In this document: piece by piece, positions 11,957 through 25,900 of the stretch
Position numbering within the stretch: the stretch's first letter is position 1
Layout of the letters: each line of letters starts with the position of its first letter
Origin: Mactra quadrangularis
Lineage: Eukaryota > Mollusca > Bivalvia > Venerida > Mactridae
DNA length: 64,000 nucleotides
NCBI GenBank assembly: GCA_025267735.1
Contig: CM046303.1
Location: forward strand, 16,854,403-16,918,402
Direction of reading: 5' to 3'
Program-made: the position numbers and the translations under genes
The notes under the pieces: generated by a model
What the model was told of the DNA's origin: nothing
Seen by the model: only the letters and a program-made list of their open reading frames with translations
Database searches by the model: none

Positions 11957-13235
11957 CTATCGGCGTGTACGATTTTAAATTGTTGACCAAAAATAGCATA
12001 AAACAAAACACACTGACCACAATCATGCACCTCAGTTACTTCTGTTTCAATGAGTAAACCATCGACGCACCTCATAGGTTATCAAGTTTCCCGAAAAATG
12101 TTAGATCGAGTAAGTGAATAACCTCTCGAGTTCGAGATTGTATGTAAATGAAATTTCCTTATCTGTTATCATCAGTGATACATTATCATTATTTTTGTCT
12201 GTTTAATGGCCTGGTAAAATACACCAATACACCAACGATTAATTACGTCTTGATGTTTTCCAGTTGCACGCCTTCAGTGTCTAATTGAATACATCAAGTG
12301 ACTGTCCATACGTTGTGGTACTCATGGGAAATCTATAACGCAAGTGTGATTATACATTTCATCATTTCTAGACGCACTCCGTCTAAAATCTGTCAGGATT
12401 ATATATAACTGTTTACATAATGACTTAATTAACTCAGTTGTCTATCGGAGTAGCATTAACAATAAACAACCATTCGATTTAAATTTGTTTCACTTAAATC
12501 TGATTTTAAATGAAGATAAGAGTATGATTATCTGAAAAAATAATGTGCTTAATTCAATTATCTTGGGCATGGTAAAACATATCTGAATAGGTGGGTATGG
12601 CCGGATAATTACGACATTGTTCTGGTAATTATTCGATATCAAGCTCGGCGTTGACTCATATCCCATCCAGAAGCCAAATCGGCGAACTTTATCCTAGTAA
12701 ATTCCTTGTTCCGTTTAGTAAAATAGCTCAGAGGTGTGCACTGTTTAAACGCCTCACGGTAGGATATGGTAGTTTATACCGTAATTTAAGTGAAGAAACA
12801 TTATTAATTCTTAAATACATAGTAATTCGGAACTTCTGTATCTTCAGTCCTACCACCATCTTAAATCTTAATGCCCACTTCTCAATATCATTTAATTGCT
12901 AATGCCAGCTAATGATAGCGGTTTTACAGACCGTCTGAAAAATCCTACAGCGGTACGGTACGCAACGGTTCGTATCAAACGTCATTGTTGGGGTAGCCCA
13001 AGTTTTCTGATTGGGAATGTCGAATGTGATGATGGTGTTGCATATCTATATAAGTGAGTGTGACCGCGGTGTTTCGCTTGAGATCCGTCTGTGCAATTTA
13101 AACAGAAGTCTGATTAAAGCCCATGCAAATATCAAAAGTAACACTGTTTTTGGATTGCAAGGAAACTATTTTGGATCAGGTATATTAAACACTAGTGTTT
13201 TTAAAAGTGAATATAGTGTACAAAGGCGGATCTAA
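11957..13235. other. Intergenic, no gene recognised
   Basis: AT-rich with no clear coding sequence. Frames of 74-83 codons (12651-12902, 13011-13235) have no domain and no splice context that links them to anything. Confidence 0.45.
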
Positions 13236-13470
13236 CGGGGGGTCCGGGGGGTCCGGACCCCCTAGAATTTCCAAAATGTACCTGTCCATTTGTGTATTTC
13301 TTGACTGTAAGTCATTTTTAAGTAGCATGAAGCAATTTTTCTTGGTGCTTAACATATATCTAATAGTTATGTAGTTTTTTTATTATTAATATGTTGCGTT
13401 ATTCTGCAAAATGTGAATAATGTGGTTGTGGTTCGAAAGTTCGGACCCCCCCCCCCCCCCCCCCCTAGAA
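13236..13470. repeat. GC-rich G/C-run repeat, unclassified
   Basis: It opens with alternating G runs and TCCGG (GGGGGGTCCGGGGGGTCCGG near 13238) followed by CCCCCTAGAA. It closes with TTCGGA, an uninterrupted run of 20 C (13446-13465) and TAGAA. The repeated GGACCCCC...TAGAA at both ends suggests a direct duplication of one boundary around a ~180-bp AT-rich core. Probably the edge of a transposable element; the class cannot be told. Confidence 0.5.
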
Positions 13471-14940
13471 AAAATACCGTAAAGAGTAAAGTGCCTACAA
13501 ATTAACAAAACGTGTTGGTGTAAACATTAAAAATAAACCTAACTATTCCAGTAGTAGGCAGTATTGAAAATAAAATTAAAGTTGTATCGTTCATTTTAAC
13601 AAAATTAGTGTTTCGGATAACTGCCAATCCCTTAGTCAATCATGCTTGTGATGGTAAAACGCATAACCACTACTCCAACAAGACACTCATAAAACATATT
13701 AAAATAATATATTTTATTGTCATCCTGAGCATACCCTGTCGTGGATTAGTTCATTGTAATATTCATATTAACATTGTGTTGATGTTTTTTGCACGAAATA
13801 TTCTCTTTACTTTTTCAACACCGCAATAGTCAAAGAGGAATAACTGTACTTGACTAAATAAATTGTTTTGTTTCGAGTTATATCCCTTTCTTCTGATTCT
13901 TGTGATAAATTTGCAAAAAGGGACAAGTTTGAGTAGCAAGCTGTGTGTTTTCGACTTGACTCGAACTTTTCGAAAATCGAATGTAAACTTGCATTTTTCT
14001 AAGTTCGTCAGGAATTCGAAGATTCCTTAGAATGTTAGATTGTATTTACAAATTATGAAAACGTAAGAAATTCCGGGACCGAAAAAATCGTGAGAATGTC
14101 GTATTGCTCAGGTTCAAATTCCTTTCAAAAGTTGATCCAACTTATACTCGTACAGACGAATGAACAGTGCAATGTGTGTCCTTAAAATGACAAAAAAGTA
14201 AATGGAAACGACCAAACTATGATCTTTATTTACATTGTTCAAGTTCATTCGTTTTTAAAATCGATACTTTTGAGACGATCCCCATATACAATAACTTTGA
14301 CACAATCCTCTGTTGAAAGAAAAGAAAACCATGCAAAGGAGGGCGCACATTCGCCATAAGTAATTTCATCATAGTACCGTAAAACTAATTCGCAATATGA
14401 AACATGTTAATTTAAGGCTAGGTGGCGTCAAAGATATTCAAAATCGTTAGTTTATATCGGTAAAAAAGCATATCTCGCAATCTCTCGCTCAATCACGTTA
14501 TTTCACCACCAAGCTAAATGTCCTTGTCTTCTTTGTAACGAACGATTTCATTGGCCAATATCTAATGGTCGATTTTAGTTCATTCGGTTGAAGTACATCA
14601 TCTGAACAATTCCCGAACTATCGAATCATGAAAATAAGTCAGTCTCTTCCTTTCTAGGTGGTACAATTAGTAAAAACAATTAAAGTTAAGACGCACTCAG
14701 CTGACAATCAAAATACCAAACAAACTTCTATCCAATGCCGTACACGGTTTCATAACGTATCGCACAGCCGCGTTGGATAGCGAAGAGTGATCAAACTATT
14801 TTAAAAAGAAGAAATCTCGCTTATTTTGGTGCTTAAAAGACGTTTGAATTCTTTTAAAAACTATTTTTGTATTCAATTTAAATGTCTTTATATGAGGCAA
14901 GTAAAGAATATGATGAAATTAATGTGCGGAATTTGAAAAC
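13471..14940. other. Intergenic, upstream of BPTF
   Basis: AT-rich, without a recognisable gene. The 3' part is the distal upstream region of BPTF. Confidence 0.5.
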
Positions 14941-14967
14941 GCCGCTTTTAAGAAATACACAAATAAT

Positions 14968-14996
14968 CACGTGACTTCATTATGGAAAATGGCGGC
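14968..14996 (+). promoter_or_regulatory. Candidate BPTF core promoter: E-box and YY1 motif
   Basis: A palindromic CACGTG E-box (14968-14973) is followed 12 bases on by AAAATGGCGGC (14986-14996), a textbook YY1 site of the kind found close to start sites of TATA-less housekeeping genes. The translation start is 119 bases downstream. Several ATGs between the YY1 motif and 15115 would lie in the leader if transcription starts at the motif. Motifs are seen; the promoter role is inferred. Confidence 0.5.
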
Positions 14997-15114
14997 TTCC
15001 AAATTTACAAACATGGATTCTTATTCGTGTAATTCGAGGCTATGAGCACGTGTGTTTGTTTACATTTGTGCAACTGAGCGTCAGTGTGATCTGACCCCAA
15101 ATTCATAGTTCCAG

Positions 15115-18100
15115 ATGCCTGGTAGGGGTGGACGGAGCCGGGGAAGGCCCCCAAGGACTGCAACCCCGAGATCTGCTAACTTCTTGAGAAAACCGAAAGC
15201 TTTCGGTGGTGGATTCGTTGGGGACAATAATTCGAGGTCCAGCACACCAGTTAGCATATCCCCTGCATCAACTCCTAGAAGTTATAAACACAGTAGAGGG
15301 AAACAAAGAGATGCTGCTAGCAAGGGAAGAAATTTCATTCAAAATCTGTTTGATGAAGATGATGAGCTGTCAAGGGATAGTGTGGGTGCTGGATCACTGG
15401 ATCCTGAAAGTGTCAATCTTGATGACATGTCAACGATTGACGGCGATTCTGATGGGTCTTACAATGATGAAGACAGTTCGGATTCAGAATACAGTGTAGA
15501 AAGTAGCAGCACATCGGGGAAAAGACGTGTTGTGTTTTTTCGTCGACCGAAAAGTCCTAATATGTTAGACGATATAGAAATACCAACATTAGTGTTACCG
15601 CCTAGTTCAACTGATCTACTGATTCCAACTGAGTTTTTAATGCAATGTTTAGGAATATATGAAATTTTACGTCATTTTAGAACTATAGTTAGATTATCAC
15701 CTTTTACATTTGAAGATTTCTGTGCATCATTGCTGGGTGAAGAACAATGTAGCTTGTACACAGAAATTCATGTCATGATCATTAAAGCAATTCTTAGAGA
15801 GGAAGATAGCAACAGCACAACATTTGGTCCATCAGACACTAAAGATAGTATTAATGTATCATTTTTCTTTAATGATGCCATGACATGGCCTGAAGTTGCT
15901 AGAATATACTTAGAAAGTGATAAAAACAATGTTAGTGACTTTAAAGATGCAATAAATGTACTTGAAATGGCAGAATTTCCCTTTGTTAGTGTTGCTGACA
16001 AATTGAAAGTATTACAGACATTGACCGACTTATTCCTGACAACCAACAAAGTTCGAGAAGAAATACTAAATGAGGGCAATATTACATATGACGATCACTG
16101 TCGAGCTTGTCACAAGTATGTATTGATTAACATGGTTGCTATTGTTCGTATCTGTTTATCTTATTATCTCTTATTTAAGTTAAAAGTCCTTTTTTTTTTT
16201 AATAATTGTCATTTGTGAATAGTATATAAGGAAATTAGTCGAGTATAAACAAATAGATCTCACTTGTTTAGTTGTTATGCATTTATTTAGGTTCATATTG
16301 AATATTGGACAGATTTGTGAAAATCTCTTCCTTATCTTTACTAAGTTTTACTCTATGTTAATATTGATACATCATTTTGAGTTTACTGTCTCATACTACT
16401 TAATTTTCAATTTAGTTAAAAATTACTGTACGTAATTATTAATTATTATTATTATAAAATGTATTATATAATTTATGTATTTTGATAAATATTATGCTAC
16501 AAAATTTTTTCAGACTTGGCGACTTGCTTTGTTGTGAAACGTGCTCAGCTGTTTATCACTTGACCTGTGTAGAACCCCCACTGGAAGAAGTGCCAGATGA
16601 TGACTGGCTTTGCAGTATTTGCCGAGCTCATCAGGTAATAAATTTAAAAAGAATAATGGTATGGTTTTATTAGTTCAAAAGTATTATGCAGTGTACAAGT
16701 TCAGCTTACCAAAGGCTAATAAACAAGTTCAGAACTGCATTTACCATGACTTGTTTTACCATTAATGCTAACGAGTGTGGTCTGCATTCAGTATGGTTGG
16801 ATAAGAAACCGAAGTCTGTTTAAACTTGTTGAAATTGTGTTTCATTAGAAGAAAGAGGATCAAAAGCATTCTTTATTAGATTTATTGCCTTATGGATGTT
16901 GCAAAATTGCATGAAGATCAGTCATTGCTTTATATTTTCACGAGCAAAGAATTCCAATATGATTTATAGTAATAGGTAAACTATCAACTAGCATGACCGT
17001 ACGAAATTAATATTTAGGCCAAATCAAATCCTTGTATTAGTTGACATAGACAATCTGTTAATTAGAGCTGTCATTGATTCCAATGATATTGCTGTATCGT
17101 CAATTTTATTTTCCGATCAATATTCCAAATGCATATTGAAATATCGATAATAATGCATATATTGATAAATAAATAGAAGTCGCTAATAAGGGTCCAATTT
17201 GTAAGACGAACCCTCGACTGTAAGCAGAAACAGGTGTGCTGCCATAATATGATTTGATAGGTCAAAAACATTGATGGCACCCCCATTGAGGATATAGCTC
17301 TAGTCCAAAGAAGGCGTAACATTCAGGACAAATATACACCAACGTCTATTATGAGTTTATGACAACATAAATGGATTGTATAGTACTGCTGTGAAGGTAT
17401 CCATATATATTGATTTATCGTCAATATTTATTTCTGGATATATTGGTATCGTCAATACCCTTCGAGCTCAATCAATGACAGCTCTACTGTTAACTGATAA
17501 TTTTGTTGATTTTGCAATATTGTTGTCTTTGTCTCATTCTTCAATATTTTTGTGTTGAGTGGGTTTTTTTATGATTAAAAATTTATCTTCATACAGGTGA
17601 AAGGAGTGACAGATTGTGTATCTGAGGCAGAGAAGGGGGGTTTGTTATGTCGGCAAGATCCAGTTGGTTATGATCGTCATGGAAGAAAATATTGGTTCTT
17701 GGTTAGACGTCTCATTGTGTAAGTATAAATGATATTTTAATATATAGGTTATGACACTTGCATGATGTTCCGGATGCCTAAGATAGTTCATAGCCTCTTT
17801 CCCATAATGTATAAACTTAAGGAGGTCTTTGACTGCATTCACCTCCTGAAAGGGTAGAAGACCAAAGAAATCCTAGGTAGTTTGAGTGTATCAGTGTTGA
17901 CCTGGATTCAAGCTTCTTTGACTGCATTTACCTTACAAACAGAATTGTATAGATTAAGACCATTGCCACCTGCTGCCTACCCCAACACCTGGGACATGAA
18001 CAGCAGCATAATTTAAAATTACAGTCGACTTAAGTTCATGTTTAATTCATCATTTCTAATTCTGTTTTTACTGGAAACATGTGAACTAATATTGATTTTT

Positions 18101-19942
18101 CATTTAAATTTATGATTATGCAAAATAGAAACTTTGAGAAGATTGCTTCTGAGGGCATCATAATTATTAGCTATAAAATTGGGAGTAAAACTTAAGAGAC
18201 TTACAAAGGAAATGGATAGATATCATTGATAACCTAATGACCATGAGGTTATTGGTGTAACGTTGGTACATAGTTGGAACTTGACTTTAATAGTTTATGC
18301 CACTTTTTTACAGTGAAGGAGAGAATGAAGTATGGTATTATAGTACTAAACATCAAATAGAAGAGTTAATGGAAGTGTTAGATCCTAATGTATGGGAGAG
18401 AGAACTCAGTTTTATACTTAGTGATCTTAGAGATGATATTGTAAGACAGATGAACATTACTGAAAAATTAACGAAAGAAAAAAGTTCAAATAAGAAATCT
18501 GCCATCGAAGTAGAAATTGGTAAGTTTTAATCATTCTATGTACATGGGCTGCAAATTTTATCTGAGCTGCTGAATTTAGCCTCCTGTTAACATCAGCCAG
18601 GAAATAGACTTTTCCTCAGGTGATACAACTTTGCATTTAAATTGACATAGGCTTTGCAATGGGAATGTCAAAATGTTTGACTATCTAAAAATTATTTTAC
18701 TATAACTTGAGGGATGATAATTATGGTAGGATTCCCATTATGCCTATTTACAATCATTTATACATTTAAAAATCATGATAAATGTTTGCAAAACATACTG
18801 TCTTTAAATCGGTACAACATGTATGCCATTTTGCATGGGTTGGATTTATAAAACCACATTCAGTTGCAAAGACATTTATGATAACTCTATGAAAGTATGT
18901 TATTATCTCCCTTGGATATGAAAATTGTGTAATTTTTAATTTGTCTTCATAAAATAATAGTTGATATAATTTGAAAATCTGACTTGGTTAAAATTTTAGA
19001 ACTACAGTGTACAATTAGGTACCTGTTTTCTAGGAAAATTTCTGTAGTCATTCATTGCTTTGTATTGGCGAAATTCTACCTTAATTCAATGTTATTAACT
19101 TCAATAAGTACATGCACCATTTCCCCTCTGATGTACTCTACTTTCTATTTTTCTATTTATGGAATACATGATGTAAACAAGAAAGTTCAAATTATGTCGA
19201 TAATTTGTGATTTTTTGTGATTTCCAAATTTGGATAATTTTTCTCTGTTATGATAAACTTAAAAATTTTCATTTTTAGACTTTCGGCGATTTTGCCGAAA
19301 GGCTTAAGTTATACCACAAGTCGAAAACTATCGATGATTGAAATGCCTGACCAGTTTAACCTGCCGAGGGATACATGTGTCTCTAATTTACTATGCAGTT
19401 TATTTCTAGGCGATAAAAATAGTTCAGTCAACTGACGCGTCTTTGTTTCAGTGTCAGTGACAGGTGTTTACTTATATTGAAAAGGGTGTGAATGGGCAGA
19501 TTCAAATCTTGTTAATACACTAAGCAGTAGTATTTGCCAGTTATACAGGATAGAATAAACACTGCCTGCATTTTTTGCCCTGCTCAGTTTGTACTTGAAT
19601 CTAATGTGTAATGAGTTATCATTCGTATGGATTCGTTAGGTTTCAATGTGCAAGAAAGTCTTTCTGTATTTCAATACTTTGATTTATGTTCGTAAACTTC
19701 CTGATCTGAAAGGTAATGAAAAACAGATTAACATATGTATTCATATTATGTGAATTATAGCCAATCTGGAAAAGACTCAGGCAGAGAGAGAAAAAAGAAG
19801 AAAGGAAGAAGAGGAGAAACGTATAAAAGAAATGATAGAGAAACAAGAACAGGAAGAGAGAGAAGAGGAAGAAAGAAGAAAGAGAGAAGAAGAATTACAA
19901 CTGAATGGTGATCTTGATCCTATGGATACATCGGATGAATCA
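15115..19942 (+). CDS. BPTF: BPTF exons 1-5: AT-hook, DDT, PHD1, WHIM
   Basis: Exons: 15115..16115, 16514..16634, 17597..17718, 18314..18519, 19761..19942. Exon 1 holds the basic N-terminus, an acidic Ser-rich tract, and the DDT domain ([16 protein letters not shown], then [15 protein letters not shown]). It ends inside PHD1 (DDHCRACHK), which exon 2 completes ([18 protein letters not shown] to [10 protein letters not shown]). The intron falls inside the finger, so exon 2 skipping would shift the frame and destroy it. Exon 3 carries the WHIM-type [16 protein letters not shown] motif; exon 4 continues with [14 protein letters not shown]. Exon 5 is a short, highly charged Glu/Arg/Lys helix. In family structures DDT and WHIM fold together to contact the ISWI partner; here that is inferred from similarity. 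Confidence 0.95.
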
Positions 19943-22900
19943 GTAAGATAAACTTTTATCTTAACACACTAGCCTGAAGTCTGGAACTAGTGGTAATTGA
20001 TTTGGGCTAGTGAAAATTACTTATTTCATTTAATCTGGCTAGTTGATAATTTGACCTCTATTACAGTAAACATAACAGATGAGTGGAGTGTCTGTATGGA
20101 ATTTATATCCATTAAAAATTTGATTGAACTAATTCATATGTAATGCAAATATCTTCTAGTCAATTCCTTGTCTGATTTATTTATTCAAAATAGGGGGGAA
20201 AATATGATATACATTCTTTGGCATGTAGACACGAAAACTGCTTATTTTACCTTTATCATGTATTTAACTATAATGTTATAAGAGATCTTTCTTTTAAACA
20301 TTATGTTTATTAACTGGGATTTCAGATTGCCATCTAGGTTACTGTAAATTTGAATCTCTGGTACCCCACTTATATTGCAGTTGTTGCTAGCTCAACTTAA
20401 AATCCAGGGATCCAGTTAAGGAGCAGCAGCATGTTATATTTTTTGTGATTCCAAAATAGCTGAACATATGGCAATAATGTTGATTATGCTGTGCCAAGGA
20501 AATTTTTTGTAATTTTGTGACAGGTTAAGAGAGTATTGGCAAAGGAAATTGTTCTAGAAAGCTAGCAATCTAATTAAAACCCGATGATCCTGATCTAAAA
20601 ATTTCCGCTCGCATACTCGCTAATTTAGATCTGGCCTTTTTCAAAGGAAGGTCACGTTTAGGCGACCTTTTCTCATCATAATATTCATGACGAAATTGTT
20701 ATGATACGTAACTTGTTTACACCGTTTACGTCACACTATTTGAAACGAGCCGCCCAATCGCAGAGTGAATAATACTGCTGTTAAATTAGCATGCAAAACT
20801 TGGTCTAAAAATAGAAATTACGAAATCAAAATGTGATTAATAGTGTTTTCGTCTAGATGAAAGCTACGTATTGATTGGTCGAAACAAAGTTCATCTCGAC
20901 GTGACCTTCCACAGAGAAAGTAGAGATCCTGGTCGACAACGCTCTACAGGATATTTGTTTACGGAGATTGGAAAGCTAGCTAATGAGTCAGCCACAGTTC
21001 TCAGTTTTATTATATACAATTTGTACCTATGTTTTCAGATAACAAGTACTTCACGAAATCGTGTGTCATCTACTGATTGTTCTAACATAACAACTGAAAT
21101 CATATCAACTAGTGATTTAGGTATTGTTAAAGTGACTGAAAGTATTGAAACAGTAACAACTACCACCACCAACACCACTACTACTGTACAAATATCTCCC
21201 ACTGTAGAAGATAAAGGACTTGTTAGAACTATTGAACCAGGAGTTGTTATTGGAGCAAAACGAGATGGCAGTAAATCTAGAGAACCTTCACCTAATGAAA
21301 GTATGACTGATGATAGTGCACAGACTCAACCTAATGATACAAGTAAACAGAATGGTGAAAGTAATACTACACAGAAAACGGACAGTAAAGTTATAGTTGT
21401 AGGGTCTGATGGTAAACAGACTTCCGGTATAATGAATATACAGTCTGTTTGTCCTAATAATAGTAAATCAGGGACCACTTTTGTTTTGTTGAACAAGGAA
21501 GGAGCTCAAATGAAGATCAGCCTGGCACCAAAGAAAACTGAACCTGCTGAAAAGAATGATGAAAACAAACAAGAGCAAGAAAATGGCCAGTCAGGTAATA
21601 TGACAAATTTTTAGAGTATTTTATAGACAAATTAATATTGCTTAAAATTTATTCTATGTAAATCCATGAAAATGTTTAATGATGAAAAACTATTAAATGA
21701 ATTATAAGCATCAACCTATACAATGATGTTGATAAAAAACCTACAGTTTACCTATGTCAGCTGTGACTATGGTTATTCTAGTCACATTCCAGTATGTAAG
21801 TGCAAAACAGTAATTACTCAATCTTCTTTTAAATTGAGTTATGTCTTTTTTGTGTTTAGCCCTCGAATGTTCATTAGGTCCAATGAAATTTGTCATTTCA
21901 CTGGACAGATTTTCCAGTACTGGAAAAGTGTTTTTGTGAAAATCTGTATTTACATGATGAGTATATTTAGCCTGATTTTTCAAAGAAAAAAATTGGCGAA
22001 ACACAGGCGGGCGGTCAGGCGTTCATCCAGTGTGGTTAACGATTGCATTAAAGTTTTCAATTTACCATATATTTCTGCCATTTATTGTCAGATCTTTATG
22101 AAACTTCATACAATGATACCATACTATCTGATGAATAGAATTAAAAAGTCTATCTGGCTTTGTAATGGATTATTTCCCTTGGAAATTTTTGCGTTAAAGT
22201 TTTTAAATCCGTCTTTAATGTGGTTTCCACATTACAATTCTTGTTTATGTTAATAATTTCAGGCAGTGGTAGAACTATGATCACAAGATCAAAGACTGGC
22301 TCTCTTACTCCTAAACTGTTCTCAGATTCTATCATGGGTACAACCATTAAAACCAATACATCTAATGTTCGTACAGTGAATTCATCATCTAGTGATGAAG
22401 TACTCATTATAAATAAAGATGGAGAGATTACACGTATTGCTCGTAGTAAATTGTCTTCTACTTCATCCATATTCTCTCAACAACAATACTTTAAACTGGG
22501 TAAGTACTTCAAGCTCAGCATCTTGATGGGATAAAAAAATACAATTCATGCTCAGGTACAAATAAACAAGATGACTACTAATACTAGTTAAATCATTTTA
22601 TTAAAAATACGTAATTATATTTCTTAAGAAAAATACATGAGAACATAATTTTAATTTTCTATCTTCTGTGTGCAAATTTTCAGGGTTGGCGCTGGGTCAT
22701 AAGAAGTTGTCGCCAACATTTTCGCCAAATGAAAAAAATTGTCGCCACTTTGGGGCCATTGGAGCCAACAAAATTTGTTACGGTTTAACAAGTTTATAGT
22801 GCATCAACGCAAATTATTGTTGTATTAAGACAGCAAGCACACCTTCATTGTAGTCTAGCTCTCCTGAACTCTTGTTTGTATCTTAATTATTGTATTATTT

Positions 22901-25900
22901 TTAATTTGCAGATTTTTCATTTTTTACATAAATAAAGCAAGAACAGTCAATGTCACGTAAATGCATATGCCGAAATGATAGAATAGATTCGTATAGAATG
23001 TCAGAAGCACCAATTATTACACACACAAATGTAGAATTTCTTATGTTTCACTTCTGATTAAACCCATTAATTGTGTCATAAATCACTATCATGACTGACA
23101 ATTAAAGTCGAATAACTCAGAATTCCAACAAAACAAAACTCAAAATAATTAGATTTTGAATGTAAACTAATTAATTCATTTAATTTACATTAAAAATTAT
23201 TTAATACACTCGTTATATTTGGTCACTCAGTTAAATTACTTTACACAAATTCCTCAGAACATTGTGATTTTGTATCAAACTGTAACCTAAAATAATCTTT
23301 TTATCATTTCAATAGAAAATGTCTCCTTTCCGGTTGAGTCTAAATGATTGCAGGTTTATCTTCTTGGAAAATATCAATGTCCTCAATTTTGACCTTTCTT
23401 TGTTAAAATATGTTTTATCATATTGGTTGGCTATCATACTTTTTTCTTAAATATTACTTTCCATGTAGCAATGCATACTTAATATTGATTTTTAGAGTCT
23501 GTTACACGACTTTAGTTGATTATGTGACTAAAACTTATTATTATTTTCAATAATTCAATTTGTCGAAACCAACCTGTGTTTATTCTTAAGATAGAAAAAA
23601 AGAGGGGATTTCTTTTTTACTTTTGCTAAATTATGAAGAACTATTACTCAAAATAATAGTTTTATTAAATTACGAACGTAGATTTAACAATGAATCACCC
23701 GAATTGGCGATAGCGTCGGTCGCGAAAATACGTGACATAATGACATGATGATTGAAGGGATTTCATTTTTACAAAATAAAAGTATAATTATTAACTATAT
23801 TTGTTATCAAAAGTGAAAACAAAAAAAAATTACGATAATTTTCTTATAGAATTTAAAGATTTTGATTATTCAATCAGAGATTTTTGTTATTGTCACCTTT
23901 TATTGACTTAAAAACCTGCCAATAACGCCTATTGAAAACACGCTCAAATTTAATACAATTATCTTCTCTAAACAGTTTAAACCTCTGAAATTAATGCAAT
24001 ATCACAGTTTGTCACAAGTTTGTTAATTGCTTTGTTAATTGATTACGTAAGCAATATTATCGAGCCGACGTGTTACACTATTGATTTTTTAGCGGACGCC
24101 GATTGGTTGATAATGCATATCACTAAGCTTAAGCTCCGCCTATTAATTGAATATACGTAATTGTCAATAATTGTTTGACGCATGGCTGAGCATTTAACAT
24201 CAGGGGCCATCGATGTCATGTACAGCGAGACACTAATTATCGGCCTATGAAGCATGTATACTAACAGCACCTCCCGCTGAGCGGATTTGTCAATTACATC
24301 AAAAGGCGAACAGCACAAACGCTCCGTCTGTCGTTATCAATAAAATCAATATCTTATCACTTGCGAATATGAACTTGGCCACTTAAGATATCAAAACTTA
24401 CATCAAAGAAAATTTATACCGGCCGATTTTTTTGTCGCCACGAAATTCGCCAACTTTTCAAAATTGGCGCCAGAAATTAAATTTTATCGAATTTGGCGAT
24501 CGGCAGCGCGAACCCTGAATTTTGCTTCATAATTGATAATTAAGCGTAATTCTTGCATTTGTTATGTATAAACAATATGATTTTTTTCAAGAAAAAAGTA
24601 TAAAAAAATGTTTTAAATTTCAATTTAGCCATTGAAGGACCTGGTGTGTATAAAATTGGCAGTGTCTTTTGCAAAACTTGTCAAATCATGCCATTAAAAT
24701 GCAGATTTCCACAGCATCAGAGTATTTTAAGTTGGCAAATGAACTGAGCTGGTACTCAAGTTTTTTAACCTTGCACCCCACTTTATTGTTTTATACTTCT
24801 GTATAAAGTCTGTATTCAAGTTTTCACTGCATTGTTGAAAGTTTTCAGTGTTAATATTGATTTCAGTATTATTAGAATAAATTAGTCTATGTAACTTACA
24901 TAAAACCTGTCTATGTCAGTATTTTGAAAGTTATTTTTCAGTATTTTCAAAACTTTCAACTTCTGTCCATAGTTTTGTGACCTTAAGCTCTGTTTTTTGT
25001 TGTTGTAAGTATACATGTAGTATAATTGTACTTTCAGGTATGGATGGCAACTACAAACAATACACCAATCAGTACTCTACTCAAACCTTGGCCTTAAACA
25101 AACATCAACACAATGAAGAAAGAGATAAACGTCGCTACCTTTCTCATAAATTTAGTTTAACCAATCTTAGTGAATTTAAATGGAATGGTGCTACCAATGG
25201 CAATAAAATAATGACTATATCAACTCTAAGACTGAGCCTAGCTCAGTTAGAAAGTAGTCTAGCTGCACCATTTCTTCATCCTAATTGGCAATTACATCGA
25301 CAGTCATGGTTAAAAGCTCTTCATCATTGTACCAAGCCTGAGGACTTCTCTTTAGCTCTGTCTATACTTAAATCAGTCATCAAACCAGCTCTTTTATTAC
25401 CTGTCTGGCATGAAGCTCTAGGTAAGATTTTAAAATATTTTTTTGAATAGTGAAAACAACACTGACATATAATTCTATTTTGATGATTTTCAAAGCATTG
25501 AAAGAAAATGCATTTTGTTCTTTTTCTATAAGTCAATACATTTGACATAGCTGTGGTTGTTGGGGAGTTTCGCCTATCAATTCCAGAGTTCCCAAGTTTA
25601 ATTCCTAACTGCAGCTACTCATGAAAATTTTACATTAACTTATTTTCTTCCAAGTAAAAAGTTGTCTGCTCCATGTTGTAGGTAAACTAGTACTGGTAAT
25701 GAAAATTGTCTGGTTCATAACCTGTGGAGAAGTGCAGCCTTAAATGTGAATAATAAAATACAATTTGCATTATCTTGAAAAAATGATGTAGTGGCTAGTG
25801 TATTTGACTGTTAGTGACTTGAGAAGTGGTGTATGAAATGAGGTTGATTTAGGAAAGGTTATAAACAAACAGTAGCAAACTGTTCTTTCATTAAGCACAT

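Noticed and set aside
24073..24318. 81-codon minus-strand frame inside the hAT-like element as a transposase remnant
   Set aside because: No recognisable transposase motif; AT-rich filler.
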